Source: Cryptomeria japonica
Lineage: Eukaryota; Streptophyta; Pinopsida; Cupressales; Cupressaceae
Reading direction: 5' to 3'
Assembly: GCF_030272615.1 (NCBI RefSeq)
Contig: NC_081414.1
Location: 916,679,509-916,743,508, forward strand
Length of the DNA stretch: 64,000 nucleotides
Numbering within the stretch: position 1 is the first letter of the stretch; every line of letters starts with the position of its first letter. The position numbers and the translations under genes are program-made. Under the pieces are notes generated by a model. The model ran no database searches, had not been told where the DNA came from, and was given only the letters and a program-made list of their open reading frames with translations. Shown here piece after piece: positions 46,851 to 59,640 of the stretch.

Positions 46851-47645
46851 ACCGTCGGATCCTTTCTCAAGTTGATCGGCGTTTACTGGGCCCGACACTT
46901 TAGAATGAAATAATACAAGGCAAAAAATTTTCAAATAATCATCGTGACCGCCTAGGCAAATAACAAGGGGGAACATTTCCTACGACCCCACGACCCATAA
47001 CTTAAGTGAAATAAAGTAACGACAGAATAGAAACAAGAGGGCTTAACAAAGAAAGAGTCTAAAAAATTAAAACCCTTAAACCCCTAAGGTTTAGAACAAA
47101 GCTGAAGCACTTGGGATTACACCTTATTCGGAAAATTTTCAAGGTACCATAGCCAATTATGGGAAAAGAAGAACCCAATTTTAAAACAGTGATAACAGGT
47201 TCTAAGTGTGGGTTGGGTCTCTATCTTTGAAAAGTTCAAGAACACTTATTCAGATGGTGCTAAATACTATGACAATCTTACATATCACCTTTTTGCAAAT
47301 GGAAACCTCTATGCTTGGGGGCAAATTTCATCTACTCTATTCTTCCTACCATATCTCCCAAATCCTCTAATCCATATCCCTTATCCTATATATTCATTTC
47401 TTCTATCATCCAATTCTTTCTACAATCTTGCTTCACTCTAAATCGTATCTATCTATCATATCTATTCATTGCTTTCATCATCCAGTGCTATCTATATCCT
47501 ATCTCTATCCATATCCCCTTTTCCATCCTTGATCTTGATCAAAACTATGGACAACAAATCTATTTCCACCTCAAATGTTCAGTCATTCATTCATCCATTG
47601 CTCGTCTTGATATACATTGGGGCAACCAAATACATCTTTCTTCTA

Positions 47646-47763
47646 ATCCAAAAACTCAAAAAAATCAAAATATCCCAAAACTCAAAAAAATCAAAATATC
47701 CAAAAACTCAAAAAAATCAAAATATCCAAAAACAAAAAATCGACAAAAATCAAAAAAATCAAA
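47646..47763 (+). repeat. A-rich tandem repeat (about 26-bp units)
   Basis: Units of the type AAAAACTCAAAAAAATCAAA with ATATCC linkers are repeated three to four times. It is low-complexity sequence. Confidence 0.75.
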
Positions 47764-49581
47764 GCATGAACACATGGACCATCCATCAAATCAGATCAAC
47801 AACAGGAAAACTCTCAAAGTCTGCAATGAAACTTATCACATGTCTTGTTAATCAATTCATTACTCGAAATCAACATCAACATCAAACATGTCTTATACAG
47901 GGATAGGTACACTCGAAACCAGACAAATCGGTCTTATACGGGGTACTCACTCTTTGAAACTAGACATTTCTATTAATCATCAAGTCTTGATAATCAATCC
48001 ATCCATCAAACATCATTTTTCATCAAAGCAGAGTGACAAACAAACCATTAAAACTATTTCTCGAGCTAAATTTGTGCTAAAACAAAAGTTGTCAGAATCC
48101 TAAACAAATCGCACGATAAAGGACGTCTCTCCTATCATAATCTGGAAAATCTCATCATCAGTATCAACAGAATCCTTTACCATCTTACGGATTTTTATCT
48201 CAAAAACACTTGTTTAAAATTTTCAAATTGTCAAATCTAGTTTCCAGATCGGGAGGCTTTTATCCATATCATTTGATACACTTTGTCGTGAAGGGGCATC
48301 TAAACCTTCACTTTGATAGAGTAAGATTTGAAATTTTTAAAAACAAGAATCAACTGAATCCAAACCAATCAAAGGAATCCATTGATCACTCATGCATGAC
48401 TAATCCCCTTATTCTGAGAAGAAAGAACTTTTATCGTAACATCACGTTGAAGAAACAACAACCTAGTTTTTCCAAATTCATCAAGAGAAATAAGTTTTTA
48501 TACATCAATCATCAACCAAATCATAACAATGACATCAATCAGTATGACTGCTGGATTTTATTATAGTTAGCCTTATCTTTTCAATTGATGGTAGTACAGG
48601 GTTCACAAATCATATTGTACATATCATATCCACCCATCTGAGACATCACCAGAAATTCACAAATGCTTATCAATCTTGGACATACTTAGTGTAGTCACTG
48701 TCCTTGGTTTATCTGAAACAATTATCCAAATAATATCCCACCATGGCTTGGTGATCAGTATACATATCCATATCAAAGTAGTATCAACGACAAGGGGCAA
48801 AATCCTGACCTCACTTGGGGCATTTCGCCTTCAAGATTTTCAACATCAGACCAAAAACGTAGCAAGACAACAAGGATCAAAACAACCAACAAATGACAAA
48901 TGACAATGCAAGAAGGCTAAACATCACGAACTTGAACTGATTTCAACTGAACAAAGATCTATTTTGCAAGATGTTTTAATTGACAAGAATACATTTCCAA
49001 TAGCATGCATGATTACTTATGGTTGTTAATTTTTTCTTATCATATCTCCTGAGCACCTCCAGGATGTCTTACGACTAGAGAAGCAAGGAAGGAATGTGAT
49101 GTTTTATTTGTCTTCTATCTGTGAGTGAAGTCTTTTACCATGCAAATTTGTCCTATGAAGAAATCCGATGGCATATCGCTGAGGACATTTCGGATTTGTA
49201 TGGGACAAAGGTTAACTCTTGTATGTTTACGCAATACGCACTCAGGTCGTCCTGGTTCAATTATACCTTGACGCTTGTGCTATCTTGCAAAATCAAATAT
49301 CATGTAAATTTTTCTCAGGTCATTATGGTTCAAATATACCATTATGCTTGTATAAATTTTCAACATATCCTAAACAAATCAATGCTCAATGATGATATCT
49401 ACAAAGAAAGCAAACAAATGGCTATATCGGATGGCAAATGCAGGACGAGGATGCTCCAAAAAAAAAAAAAAAAAAAAAGAAACATTAGTTGCATATCATA
49501 TCATACATCTCATTTTCAAAATATCATTCATCATTCATCATTGCATCTCTCGCATGCATATCTATCACATCATCATGGAAT

Positions 49582-49664
49582 CATTCTTCCAAACTATCTC
49601 TATCATTCTTCTAAACTATCTTTATCATTCTTCCAAACTATCTCTATCATTCTTCTAAACTATC
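49582..49664 (+). repeat. 22-bp tandem repeat at the A insertion site
   Basis: Four units (starts 49582, 49604, 49626, 49648) of CATTCTTC(C/T)AAACTATCT(C/T)(T)AT, alternating between two variants. The last unit is cut by the LTR of A after CTATC. Confidence 0.85.
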
Positions 49665-51440
49665 TGTAGTCACATAAATATGTCCACTTAATTAAATGAA
49701 TACTTAGTATTTATTTGATTATTTAACCATCAATTAATAATTAATTAAATTAATATTTAATTAATTCATCTTAACCCTCTTCTCCTATTAATTAAATAAA
49801 TTATTCAATTTATTTGATTTAATTCACTTAACCAAATTCAGACCATTAATTAAATAAATAAATCATATTTATTTAATTAAATATTCTCTCACATTTAAAT
49901 AAATTAATATTTATTTAAATCCCCCAAAATCCCACCTCTCACATTTAAATAAATTAACATTTATTTAAATCACCTTTATCCTCTACCCACTTGTATTTTC
50001 CTACAAAAGCAAGTTGCACAATTATTTTAAATAAATAATTTATTTAAATCACCTTTATCCTCCACCCACTTGTATTTTCCTACAAAAGCAAGTTGCACAA
50101 CTATTTTAAATAAATTATTTATTTAAAATCCTATTTATCATCACCCACTTGAAACCTTTAATGGTTTCCCTTAAAGTATTCAAACTTGATGGCTTTAAAG
50201 TCCTCAAACTTGATGGCTTCCTTCTATAGTCTTCTTAAGACTTTAATGGTTTTCCTTAAAGTCTTCAAGCTTTTAATAGTTTCCCTCAAAGTCTTCAAGC
50301 ATTTTAATGCTTTATCTTCATTTTTCTCATTTAAATAAATTAATATTTATTTGAATATTTATCCAAATGCAAATTACACCATTTAATTGAAATAAATGAT
50401 TTTATTTTAATTGAAAATACCAAAATTTAATCCACTTGCATGCCTAAACCCCTTCTAGAATTTTCTAATCACTTCTAAATAACCTAACCCCTTCTCTAAA
50501 CTTTGTCACATTCCTAAGCAAAAGGGAAGTCACTTCTCAAACCCTCAAAGTCTTTGATAACCATTAAAGGCTTTCAACCTTCAACCACTAAATGGCTCAA
50601 AGTCTTTGATAACCATTGAAGGCTTTCAACCTTCAACCACTTAATCCCCAAAGTCTCCAATAACCATTAATGGTTACCTCAAACCCTCCCACATGGTTAA
50701 AACATTTGTTTTGACTCAACCTCTAGCCAACCCAAAGGTCTCATCAGGCCATTAATGCTTTGACCATGATTATCTCTTAAACATTTGCACAAAGGTTTAT
50801 CCTTGGATTAACTCTTAATCCAGTGGGTAATCTTAATTTGGACTTGACCCTTAGCCTCTAGATAACCATGAGGTCTTCTCAGGCCTTTAATGCCTCCAAC
50901 CTCTTCTCTCAACCCAATCCTATGTTGACACTTGTCACCATTTTATTGGTGCCAATTGTGCACATGGATCCCCAACTTTCAAACTTGGCCCTTGATTAAA
51001 CCATTCAATCTTAACCCTTCATTTCCCCATTTCTTCTATAAATAGAACCCTTCTCCTCAAGCAAAAAGAAGCATTAGAGTATTGTTGTTATACTGGCATT
51101 AGCATAGAGCTTTTTTATAGCATCACTATTTACTCTTGCATAGTATTTGCTTATCATATTCAACCATCTTGAATCTCCATATGGCATCCATGGCTAGTGC
51201 TAAAAGCTGAGAGCTACACTCATTTGGGACTTGGAGAGGAGAGGAACAAGGGAGGAGCAACTATGAGCATCTTGATTAGCTATTTTATTCTATGTTTATA
51301 TGCTTTCTATTTCATGCTTAATATCTCTCTTGATATGCTTGTTTAGGATAATCTTTTGTTGCTAACACTAACGTTTGTTTCTTGTGCTCTTGTGTGTGTT
51401 GCCATCAAACAGATTTTCTAATCCTTTTTGCAGAGCATCA
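49665..51440 (+). mobile_element. 5' LTR of A (1776 bp)
   Basis: Starts TGTAGTCACATAAATATGTC and ends GCAGAGCATCA, two bases before the PBS. TATAAATA lies at 51037-51044. The AT-rich 5' third has many TTAATTAAAT blocks. The 50410-51045 segment is shared with the LTR of element C. Confidence 0.88.
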
Positions 51441-51442
51441 TT

Positions 51443-51460
51443 TGGTGAACCCGACGTGAA
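51443..51460 (+). other. Primer-binding site of A
   Basis: TGGTGAACCCGACGTGAA begins with TGG directly after the LTR end. The donor tRNA is not identified. It is a different primer from those of B and C. Confidence 0.65.
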
Positions 51461-51529
51461 TCCAAACACCAAAAAGATCAACTTTTTTTTTTTTAACCAA
51501 TAACATGTTTGAATGTTGAAAATGTCACA

Positions 51530-51680
51530 CAGGTTGCGCTTTTGACACTGTTTTGGTGCGTTTGACATTATTTTGGCGCTATTCACCCTGTTTCAGTGCT
51601 TTTTCCTTCTCTGTCTTTCCCTTTCTTTTAGTGCATTTGTGTTAAATAGTGCCTCTGTTCAAACGCAGACTAGCGCTATT
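51530..51680 (+). repeat. GCGC/GTGC-spaced leader motifs of A
   Basis: GCGCTTTTGACACTG, GTGCGTTTGACATT, GGCGCTATTCACC, AGTGCTTTT, AGTGCATTT and AGCGCTATT recur every 20-35 bp shortly after the PBS, as TAGCGCAT motifs do in element C. Confidence 0.45.
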
Positions 51681-54167
51681 GTAACAAAACGTTGTACAAA
51701 TCACCTTGTAACCAAAAAATAAAAAAAACCAAAAAATAAAAAATTAGGCTTGTAGAAGCCCACCAAATAGGCGGATTTTACTAACTATTTTTTTCTCTTT
51801 TGTGCAGATTTAAATTAGATTAAAAAGTAGATTTTACTAACTTGTTTTTGAAGTTGGTTTTAAAAATGAATTCACTTTTTATTTTGGTTTAAAATTAACT
51901 TCACATTTCAAATTTGGGCTTTTAAAAAAGAATCACACATTTGTTTGGGGCTCTTAAAAAGAATTTCATTGTTCCAAGGTAAAAAGAACAACAAACTTAT
52001 ACAAAAACAACTTTATTTTTTTGCAAGTTAGGAAACAAACTTCGTTTTGGTGCTTAAAATCAACAAGGCAAATTTTATTTCTTGCATCAAGATAAAACTC
52101 ACAATCCACACTTCCATTTTTGGTGCAAATAAAATTCACAATCAACTTGTCTCATTTTTAAAGCAATTTTACTTCATGCAAACGTGTTTTTCATTAAGTT
52201 GACCAGGATTTTCAAATTCTAGTTTACTCAAACAATTGCCTTTGAAAATTAAAAAGAACACCATGATTGTTGGAGCAACATCTCCAAATAGTTAGATCAC
52301 ATTGCAATGATAGATTAAAAAGAACAAGTGTTTTTCGTGCTTGGCACATTTGTGCAAAGAGTTGGTCGAGTGGTCCTACTTCTAACACACACTATCCTCT
52401 CTCTTGGCTTTCGTGGTCCTAGGTGCAAGAGAAAAGTGTTAGTAACACTCAAAATTTTATCTTTTTTAAGAGAGGCCTGCCAAGAGACACATCACTCTTG
52501 GGAACGACCTTGAGCGGTAAATCCTTCGAGCCGCTATAGAAATCAGGTGTGAGCGAAAGCTGTAGCCTTGGGTATAGCTGTTCCTACAGTGTAACTAGCC
52601 GAAAAGACAAATGGGCCCCACCACCAGTTACAAGGCTCTTAAGTGAGTCACTGCAGAATGAACTTATGTCCAAAAACATCGAACATGACTAAACACCTTT
52701 AAGTAGTAGCCCACCCGTTCTATTGATTGAGGATATTTGTGATATAATTTAGTGCAAGAGCATAGATGGTTTTGCTCCCAAGATACTCACCATACATATT
52801 TCCTTGAGTAGAAACATAGCTTTTTGAAAAGTCACTTGTGGCTTGATAAAAGTGGTGACTCCCCCATCATAGGGATCATCTATTTGTTATGCTCATGCAA
52901 GACTTAGTATATCACATCCTTACCTACCAAGGCGGGATTCATAAGGTATGTAGTACCAAAGTCAAAGAAATATCAAGATGTGGGCTAAATTTATCACAAC
53001 TGGCCATTTGACCTTAGGGATAAAAAGTGTTTGAAGTGTGTTCATTTTAGTCAAGACCAAGTGCAAATTGAGCCGACTTTAGGCTTTAGAAATACACCTT
53101 AAAATACATCTAAAGGAAGGGTTATATAAAAGTCCAAGGATTGGGTTGATCTAGACCCATACTCATTTGTGCCTTTGAGGCAACATTCTTGTGTTTGTGT
53201 GCTTGCTTTGTTTTCTTGTCAAAGAAAAATCAAAAAATCACTTCCCAAAAACAAAGTATTCATCCAACCAAACATCTATCAAAACAACCAAAAACATCAA
53301 AAACAAGGTACAAACAACAAAGAGTCAAATTTTATGACCATTCTTCACATCTTGCGAAAGAAGAAGCATCATCAGAATATCAACTTGAAAAGAAGACCAT
53401 TAAGCTCAAAGGCTTTGATCAAACGAAGGAAATTCTTCTATCTCAATAGACAAATTTTTGTCTCACATAGAGTCTTTCTACATTGCATGCATCTATACCT
53501 TCAAGGTAAAACAAACGAATTTGCTTCCGAATCATTGAACCACAGAGCTTTTTTGCAATATAGAGCTCTGAGTTATCACAAAAACCAAGGAGGTAAGATT
53601 AATCCCAACTTCTTCCCAAACATCTGTATCACATACAACACAGCTCGAGAAATACCACCAACACCCTAAAGGGAAGAGGTAGAGTTTGTCCCATTTGTGA
53701 CACAAAGTTTTTATTGAAGTTGAAAACATTTTTCATCCATCATCTCACTCATACATCATCACTTCATCATCAATCCGTCCCAACTCTCAAAACATTAAGA
53801 GGTTCTTGTCCCAAGTTCTCTTTTAGATATTGCTTGAAATCAAACACATCACATCACTTTTTAGATTGTTTCTACATCTAGGATAAGCTCATCCTAAGAG
53901 ACACATCTACGCAGGTTAAAACTAGTTCATGAGTGAATCCTCTCATTACTAGGTAGTTAAATCTGTAACACATCTCAGATTTCTCTACACCTTATCACAT
54001 CAAAACTTATCACACAAACAAGCAATTCAAAGAAGGAATTTCGGTTACATCCACCTTAAAGGTGTTAGAGATCCACGTGCAACACAATTCACCAACCATC
54101 AATCTCTCATTTCAACAAAAACTCATCATCATTTTCACACAACTTCAACAAAAAGCTTATAAACAAA
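51681..54167 (+). other. Leader of A upstream of gag
   Basis: About 2.5 kb without a recognised domain. It shares the TGTTGGAGCAACATCTCCAA block with element C. The frame 53169-53669 (166 codons, rich in K, N, Q and H) has no known family and is probably incidental. Confidence 0.45.
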
Positions 54168-55691
54168 ATGGCCCAAACCCGATCACAGTCCAGGCAACGA
54201 GAAATAGAAAGGGAAGAAAAAGAAGAGGAAAATCTCAATGAATTTCAAGAAGCACTTGGAGGAAATGCAGATGAAGAAAACCCAAGTACTCCCACTCCTG
54301 CAACAATAGAAAGGGCTCAGCATAACCCTCTCTTTAACAGACTTTTTGACGAAATACTCAGGAGCAATGCGGATGTTCACTTCTTAAGACTCGCTCAAGA
54401 AGGAGCAAAACTCCCCTCTGACTTTGATCTTGCCCAATTAAGACAAGCATCAGAAAGACAAAGTCGCCATGAAGAGGAAAGAGGTAGAGATCCCATCAGA
54501 TATAACATTCCTCGAGGTAACCCACCACCTCCTCCTCCAAATGAAATGGAGATGTTGCGGCAACAAGTCGAGAATCTCACCCAACAGCTTCATAGTGGTG
54601 TCAAGACTAACCAATTCTCACTCAATGACATCTATCCCTATCCTTTTGATAGGAATATTTACATGCCACCATTTCCACGAGGATTCGAAACACCCAAATT
54701 TGAAAAATATAGAGGAAAGGGGGATCCCCGCAATCATGTCCGAGAATTTCATTCTGCTTGTCTCGAAGTAGCATATGAAGACACATACCTAATGCGCCTT
54801 TTTCCCCAAAGCTTGGGAGGAACAACCACATCATGGTTTTCCTGACTACCAGGTGGCATTAGAACATTTGAGGAACTTATCCAAAAATTCCTTGCTCATT
54901 ACTCTCATAACATTGAACGCGACATCACCATGGCTGATCTGTGCAACACCAAACAAAAACCAGGTGAACTATTCTCAGTATTCCTGTAACGATGGCGCCA
55001 AATGTCTAGCAGACGTTCTCTTCAGTTACCTGAATGCGAACTAGTGGAAATATTCATTTCCAAATTAAACAAAGAAATGAAATTTCACCTGGATGTTAAA
55101 GACACAAACTCTTTTAATGATATGATCACCAAGGGTTTGAAATGTGAAAGGGCACTCATCAAGAAAGGACTCATCAAAATATTTAATGAACCAAAAGATG
55201 GTCCTCGCCCGTGCTTCAATAGTGATAAACCAAGCTTCTGGAATAAAAACAAGAATATCGTCAACGATGGGGTTGTGGATGCCCGGACTATCCAAAACGC
55301 ACAACCTGTGGTTCGGTTTGCAGGACAAAATCCTCCACCTCAAAACAACACAAATGTTCCTTCTAATCAAGGTCGCATCACATCTCACGATGAACCTAGA
55401 CCTCGTCAGCAAAAACAGAAACGCACATACACTCCCTTAGGGGAACCCATTGAAACAGTATTGCGACAACTCATTTCTCAGAATTTGGTCACTCTACCTA
55501 AACTATCAAACTATGAGCCTTAGGTCAAATTGACATGGTGGAGAGATACTGAACACTGTGAATTCCATCAAGGAAGAGGGCACAAGACAAGTAATTGTTA
55601 CCGATTGAAAGATCTCATTCAGGATCTTATTGATTGAGGAGAAATTGAAATTGAAGGACATGACCCAAAAATAACAAATAATGATCATCTA
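54168..55691 (+). other. A gag: disordered N-terminus, Retrotrans_gag core, zinc knuckle
   Basis: The N-terminal 60 or so residues are charged (RQREIEREEKEEENLNEF), followed by a proline run. The core from about 54690 (PKFEKYRGKGDPRNHVREF, FEELIQKFLAHYSHNIERD, RWRQMSSR) matches the Retrotrans_gag family. A knuckle CEFHQGRGHKTSNC lies at 55557-55598. Four of the eleven stops fall here. Confidence 0.85.
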
Positions 55692-56159
55692 ATGTTCAAA
55701 AATCCACTTCCATCACAATATCAAAGGGTTCCTTCCACTTCTAGGCGAGGCACTGATACAACTGATTATACACAGGCTGCGTATAATTACACTGTAAATC
55801 ATCTGTATGATGCCAATGAACAAGTTGCAACTATAACCTTCAAAAATCCCAACTCAAATTGCAATGTTGTTACGCGTCGCGGCAAAGTTACCATAAAGGC
55901 AGCTCCACAAGGCACCACCTCCATCCCAAAGCAGTACAATCTTGTGGAACAATTTGACAAAACCCCTGCGCTTATATCCATTTTAGAGCTTTTGCGTCTA
56001 TCGCCATCTCATAAAACTATCTTGGATCAAGCACTCCAAGAGGTGACAGTCCCTGCAAACCTGAATACAGACCAATTTCAAGCAATGGTTGGAAGTCTAA
56101 AGTCATCACCTTGTCTCACTTTTTCCGAAAGTGACAACTCTTCCTTTCAACAACCTCAT

Positions 56160-56505
56160 AACGCTTCGCTACACATTGAAGGCTTTATCAACCAACACAG
56201 GATCAAGCGAGTCTTGATCGATAATGGAGCAGGCCTGAACATTTGTACATTATAGTTGGTCACAACATTGGGCTATGCGGTAGAATCAATGGATCCTCAT
56301 AAGAAGATCACAATCAAAGCCTATGACGATGCAGAGCGTTCATCCAAAGGAGCTGTGGTACTACCAATCCGCGTGGGCCTTGTGGTAAAGCACATCATCT
56401 GTCAGGTTGTGGACCTTCCTCTGCCATACAATGTATTATTAGGGAGACCTTGGATACATGCCATGCAAGCCGTTCCATCTACCTACCATCAATGTATCAA
56501 GTTCT
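56160..56505 (+). other. A protease domain
   Basis: VLIDNGAGLNIC is the active site, with catalytic Asp at 56220-56222 (residue 685) and Asn in place of the usual Ser/Thr. LLGRPWIHAMQ is the C-terminal motif. A TAG at 56253 lies nine residues after the active-site Gly. Confidence 0.82.
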
Positions 56506-56942
56506 CACATAATGGTGTAGAGATCACAATTCTGGGCGATGCAAACCCCTTTGCATTTTGCCATAATATCAGCCATCAACCAGAGATTACTGTTCCTAAT
56601 AATAGAGAAGCCATTTCCTCCACATCATATATAAGTCCAGCCTCTCTTGCCAGGTCGAACACCACTATACCAAAGCAAGAAAAGCTTAAGATGAAAATAG
56701 CAGAGGAAGGTCTCGGGGAATACAACTTGAGTCAACTCTTTTGTGTGGGACAAATGCCCACTTCTCCTTGAACACATGGTAAACCACGACAGTTACTCCA
56801 GCAACCACTAAACATGCCTGCATGTGCTTTGACGCCTTTCATCCTTGGAAAGAGTCAAGAAGAAGAAACCCAAGATGAGGACTTAGCGGATTGGATCTAT
56901 AAAGATCCCATCACCACTAATATACCACAAGTTAGACTTCCT

Positions 56943-57096
56943 ACAGATCAGCATGGCAAAGGTCTCCTCATTATGCAAAGAATGGGATATGATGGTCAAA
57001 TTGCTTTAGGATATTGCAAACAAGGATGGCATGAACCTCTGCTACCAGAATTAAAGCCCAAAGGTAATACAGGCCTAGGCTTTGAAAAAGAGATAT
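56943..57096 (+). other. A G-patch-like segment between protease and RT
   Basis: GKGLLIMQRMGYDGQIALG followed by QGWHEPLLPELKPKGNTGLG has the spaced glycines and aromatic residues of a G-patch, a nucleic-acid-binding motif also known after the protease of some betaretroviruses. A long A/P/T/I-rich linker follows (about 57160-57480). Confidence 0.55.
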
Positions 57097-58397
57097 TTCC
57101 TAAACTCAAATTCAAAGGAAAACCCACCAAACCATTATGTCAACCTACTGCAAAAAGGACACCTTTCATTATCAAAGCAGCCTCAAGTACCATCCCCACT
57201 GCCCCATCGAGGCTCACAACCCCAACACAACCATCTACAATACCAATCATCCCACCAATCAAACCAGTAATCCCATTCACAGCAGCCATTACATCCATAG
57301 TACCATTAGCAGCAACAACTGTATCAGAACCCACAACAGCATCTATGGCACCAGCCGTTCCAATAGAAGTCACTGAGTCAATCTTACCGATACTTCCCAT
57401 ATTAGATTCCATGATCCCTATCAAAATTCCTGCAGCACCGATCACTACAAAGGTACATCAACCCATCACGCCTGCAGTAGTTAACTCAAAAGACATCCCG
57501 GTATGGTATAGCAATCGAATGCTGGAAAGTGATTCAGAGACCGACTGACATGAGTGGGAGTTTGATTCTGTACAACTTAATTCTTCAGATGAGGAAGACA
57601 CATCCCCACCTCCACCACGCAAAGACATCCCTGTTTACGGAGAAGCACAGATAAAGTCCACTTGGGTACCTATGCTGGAAACATCTTCCACAAACCCTAC
57701 GTCTCATCCTACGCCTGATTCTGACAGGGAGAGTACCATCAACGACCTTCACCATAACGTCTTAACCCTCACTGATACATCTAACGCACTCAACCTAATC
57801 GATGAAGTAATGCCCATTATCCACCCTGAACTCATCAAATGGAACCAACCAAATCCCCCATGTCTTGACCTCTTCCAAAACGATGAGGCCATCATTGACT
57901 TTTTGGAATTAAGGGATAACCTACCAAGCGGGGATCACAAAGCTAGATTTTCCATTGAACTTAATAGCGCAACATACTTCGGGGCGGATGCCAAACCTTT
58001 CAGCTGCAAAAATATAACATTAAAACATGGATCTTCTAGTGAAAACCACACTGTGGCACTATTTGATCCAACAAAAGTAAAAAGAAAGAGCGTATCCAAC
58101 GGTGAAAACCTCTCTGAGGCGCCTGAGGATGAAGGGTTTGACATTCTCCCTGCTAATGTACAACAGGAACAATCAACAATTCTCATCGAGGAAACCAACG
58201 AATACAATGTGGGGACTCCTGAAAATCCTCATATCATACATCTGGCATCTCTTCTCACTCCAGAGGAACAACCTCAATTTATAGAGTTCTTCCAGAAGCG
58301 TCAGATCAACTTTGCATGGTCATATGCAGACATGCCTGGGCTTGATCCTGATTTAGTCATGCATCACCTCACCGTAGCAGAAGGAGCCAAACCTGTC

Positions 58398-59105
58398 AAG
58401 CAGAAGCTTCGTAAGATGCATCCCCAGATTGCAGTGCTAGTCAAAACAGAACTCAAGAAACTCCTAGATGTTGGTTTCATTAGGCCAATTGATTATGCAG
58501 AATGGATATCCAACATTTTTCCTATCGGCAAACCAAAAGGGGGCATCCGCATTTGTACTGACTTCAGAGATCTGAATAAGGCATGTCCTAAGGATGACTT
58601 CCCCCTACCAAATATTGACATCATAGTGGATCTGACAGTAGGACATGCCATGCTTTCACTTATGGATGGCTTTTCAGGATACAATCAGATAAAGATCACA
58701 CCAGAAGATCAACATAAGACAACCTTCACATGTCCATGGGGCACATATTGCTGGAATGTAATGCCCTTCGGTCTAAAGAATGCAAGAGCAACCTATCAAA
58801 GAGCAATGACCACCATTTTCCATCACATGATGCATACCATGATGGAAGATTATGTTGATGACTTACTAGCAAAATCACTCACTAGAGAAGGTCATTTGGA
58901 CATATTAGAGAGAATCTTTGATAGACTGGAACAATATCATGTTCGACTCAACCCAAAGAAATGTGTCTTTGGAGTAACCTCTGGGAAACTTCTAGGATAC
59001 ATTGTCTCAAGCAAAGGCATTGAGGTCGATCCAGCAAAGGTTAAGGCAATCATGGACATGCCACCTCTAAAGAATATCAGTCAACTAAGGACATTACAAG
59101 GATGA
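58398..59105 (+). other. A reverse transcriptase domain
   Basis: WISNIFPIGKPKGGIRICTD, LSLMDGFSGYNQI, MPFGLKNARATYQRAM and DYVDDLLAKS (YVDD at 58851-58862) are intact. A TGA at 59103 replaced an expected Arg in LQG-LQSIRRF, just after the domain. Confidence 0.92.
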
Positions 59106-59259
59106 CTTCAATCCATCCGAAGATTCATTGCACAACTGGCTGATAAGTGTCACCCATTCACACACCTGCTACACAAGAACATCCGCTTTCAGTGGGATGC
59201 CCGATGCCAGAAAGCATTTCAAACGCTTAAAGACTATCTCATGAATCCACCATTGTTGA

Positions 59260-59640
59260 TCCCACCAGATCCAAGTAGACCGTTGTTACTCTATATCTCA
59301 GCAACAAGTACAGCATTGGGTGTACTATTGGCACAACATAATACAAAAGGAAAAGAGTGTTCTGTTTACTACATCTCTCGCACACTAGTGGGCTATGAAC
59401 TCAATTACACACCTATTGAGCGAGCTTGCCTAGTAGTAATCCTGGCAGCCACTAAACTGAGGCACTATCTGTTAACACACAAGGTACAACTCATTGCAAA
59501 GATTGATCCACTCAAGTATTTAATCAGCAAAGCAGCATTGACAGGTCGCTTGGCCAAATGGGTAATGATTCTAAGTGAATTTGACATCGAGTACGTGGAC
59601 CGTAAAGCTATCAAAGGTTAGGTTATTGCAGATCAGTTGG
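59260..59640 (+). other. A RT-linked RNase H, catalytically degenerate
   Basis: PLLLYISATSTALGVLLAQ lacks the first catalytic Asp (DAS type). YISRTL, YTPIERACLVVI and LRHYLLTHKV keep the fold. A TAG at 59619 lies in IKG-VIADQLADAP. Confidence 0.65.

Larger units (their letters stand above)
30096..47197 (-). mobile_element. Complete Tat/Ogre-like Ty3-gypsy retrotransposon 'B' (17.1 kb), TSD GGTTC
   Basis: Bounded by GGTTC at 30091-30095 and 47198-47202. Two LTRs in direct orientation (43538-47197 and 30096-36348) start TGTTATCACTG and end AGTTACAACA on the minus strand. Between them are an 18-nt PBS and one gag-pol frame (43239 to 36496). The LTRs differ in length because of one 2.6-kb deletion in the 5' copy. 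The LTRs also encode a sense frame of about 1240 codons. The element is inserted in element C. All frames carry stops, so it is no longer autonomous. Confidence 0.92.
43538..47197 (-). mobile_element. 5' LTR of B (3660 bp, internally deleted)
   Basis: Matches the 3' LTR end to end with low divergence, except that the sequence equivalent to about 30657-33248 is missing. GCTA is present at both deletion borders in the intact copy (30653-30656 and 33245-33248) and once at the junction (44095-44098). The deletion size (2592 bp) accounts for the whole length difference to within one base. Confidence 0.9.
47203..49664 (+). other. Right part of element C, between insertions B and A
   Basis: Continues C after B. 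A block at about 48200-48300 (CCAGATCGGGAGGC, TATCCATATCATTTGA, GGGGCATCTAAACCTTCA) matches 28180-28262 on the left side, so the flanks of B carry related repeats. Frames at 47315-47906, 48210-48566 and 49121-49669 contain no known domain and no pol motif. A 22-bp tandem repeat ends exactly where element A begins. Confidence 0.45.

Noticed and set aside
30096-47197. B as an endogenous pararetrovirus or other viral insertion
   Set aside because: LTRs, target duplication, integrase and primer site make it a Ty3-gypsy retrotransposon. No movement or coat protein is present.
47315-47906. 178- and 145-codon overlapping frames
   Set aside because: Low-complexity K/N/Q/S sequence from an A-rich tandem repeat. 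No domain.
49665-51440. This LTR as the 3' LTR of element C
   Set aside because: Its ends and PBS differ from the C LTR at 23890, whereas its first 126 bp are nearly identical to the LTR at 63875, so it belongs to A.
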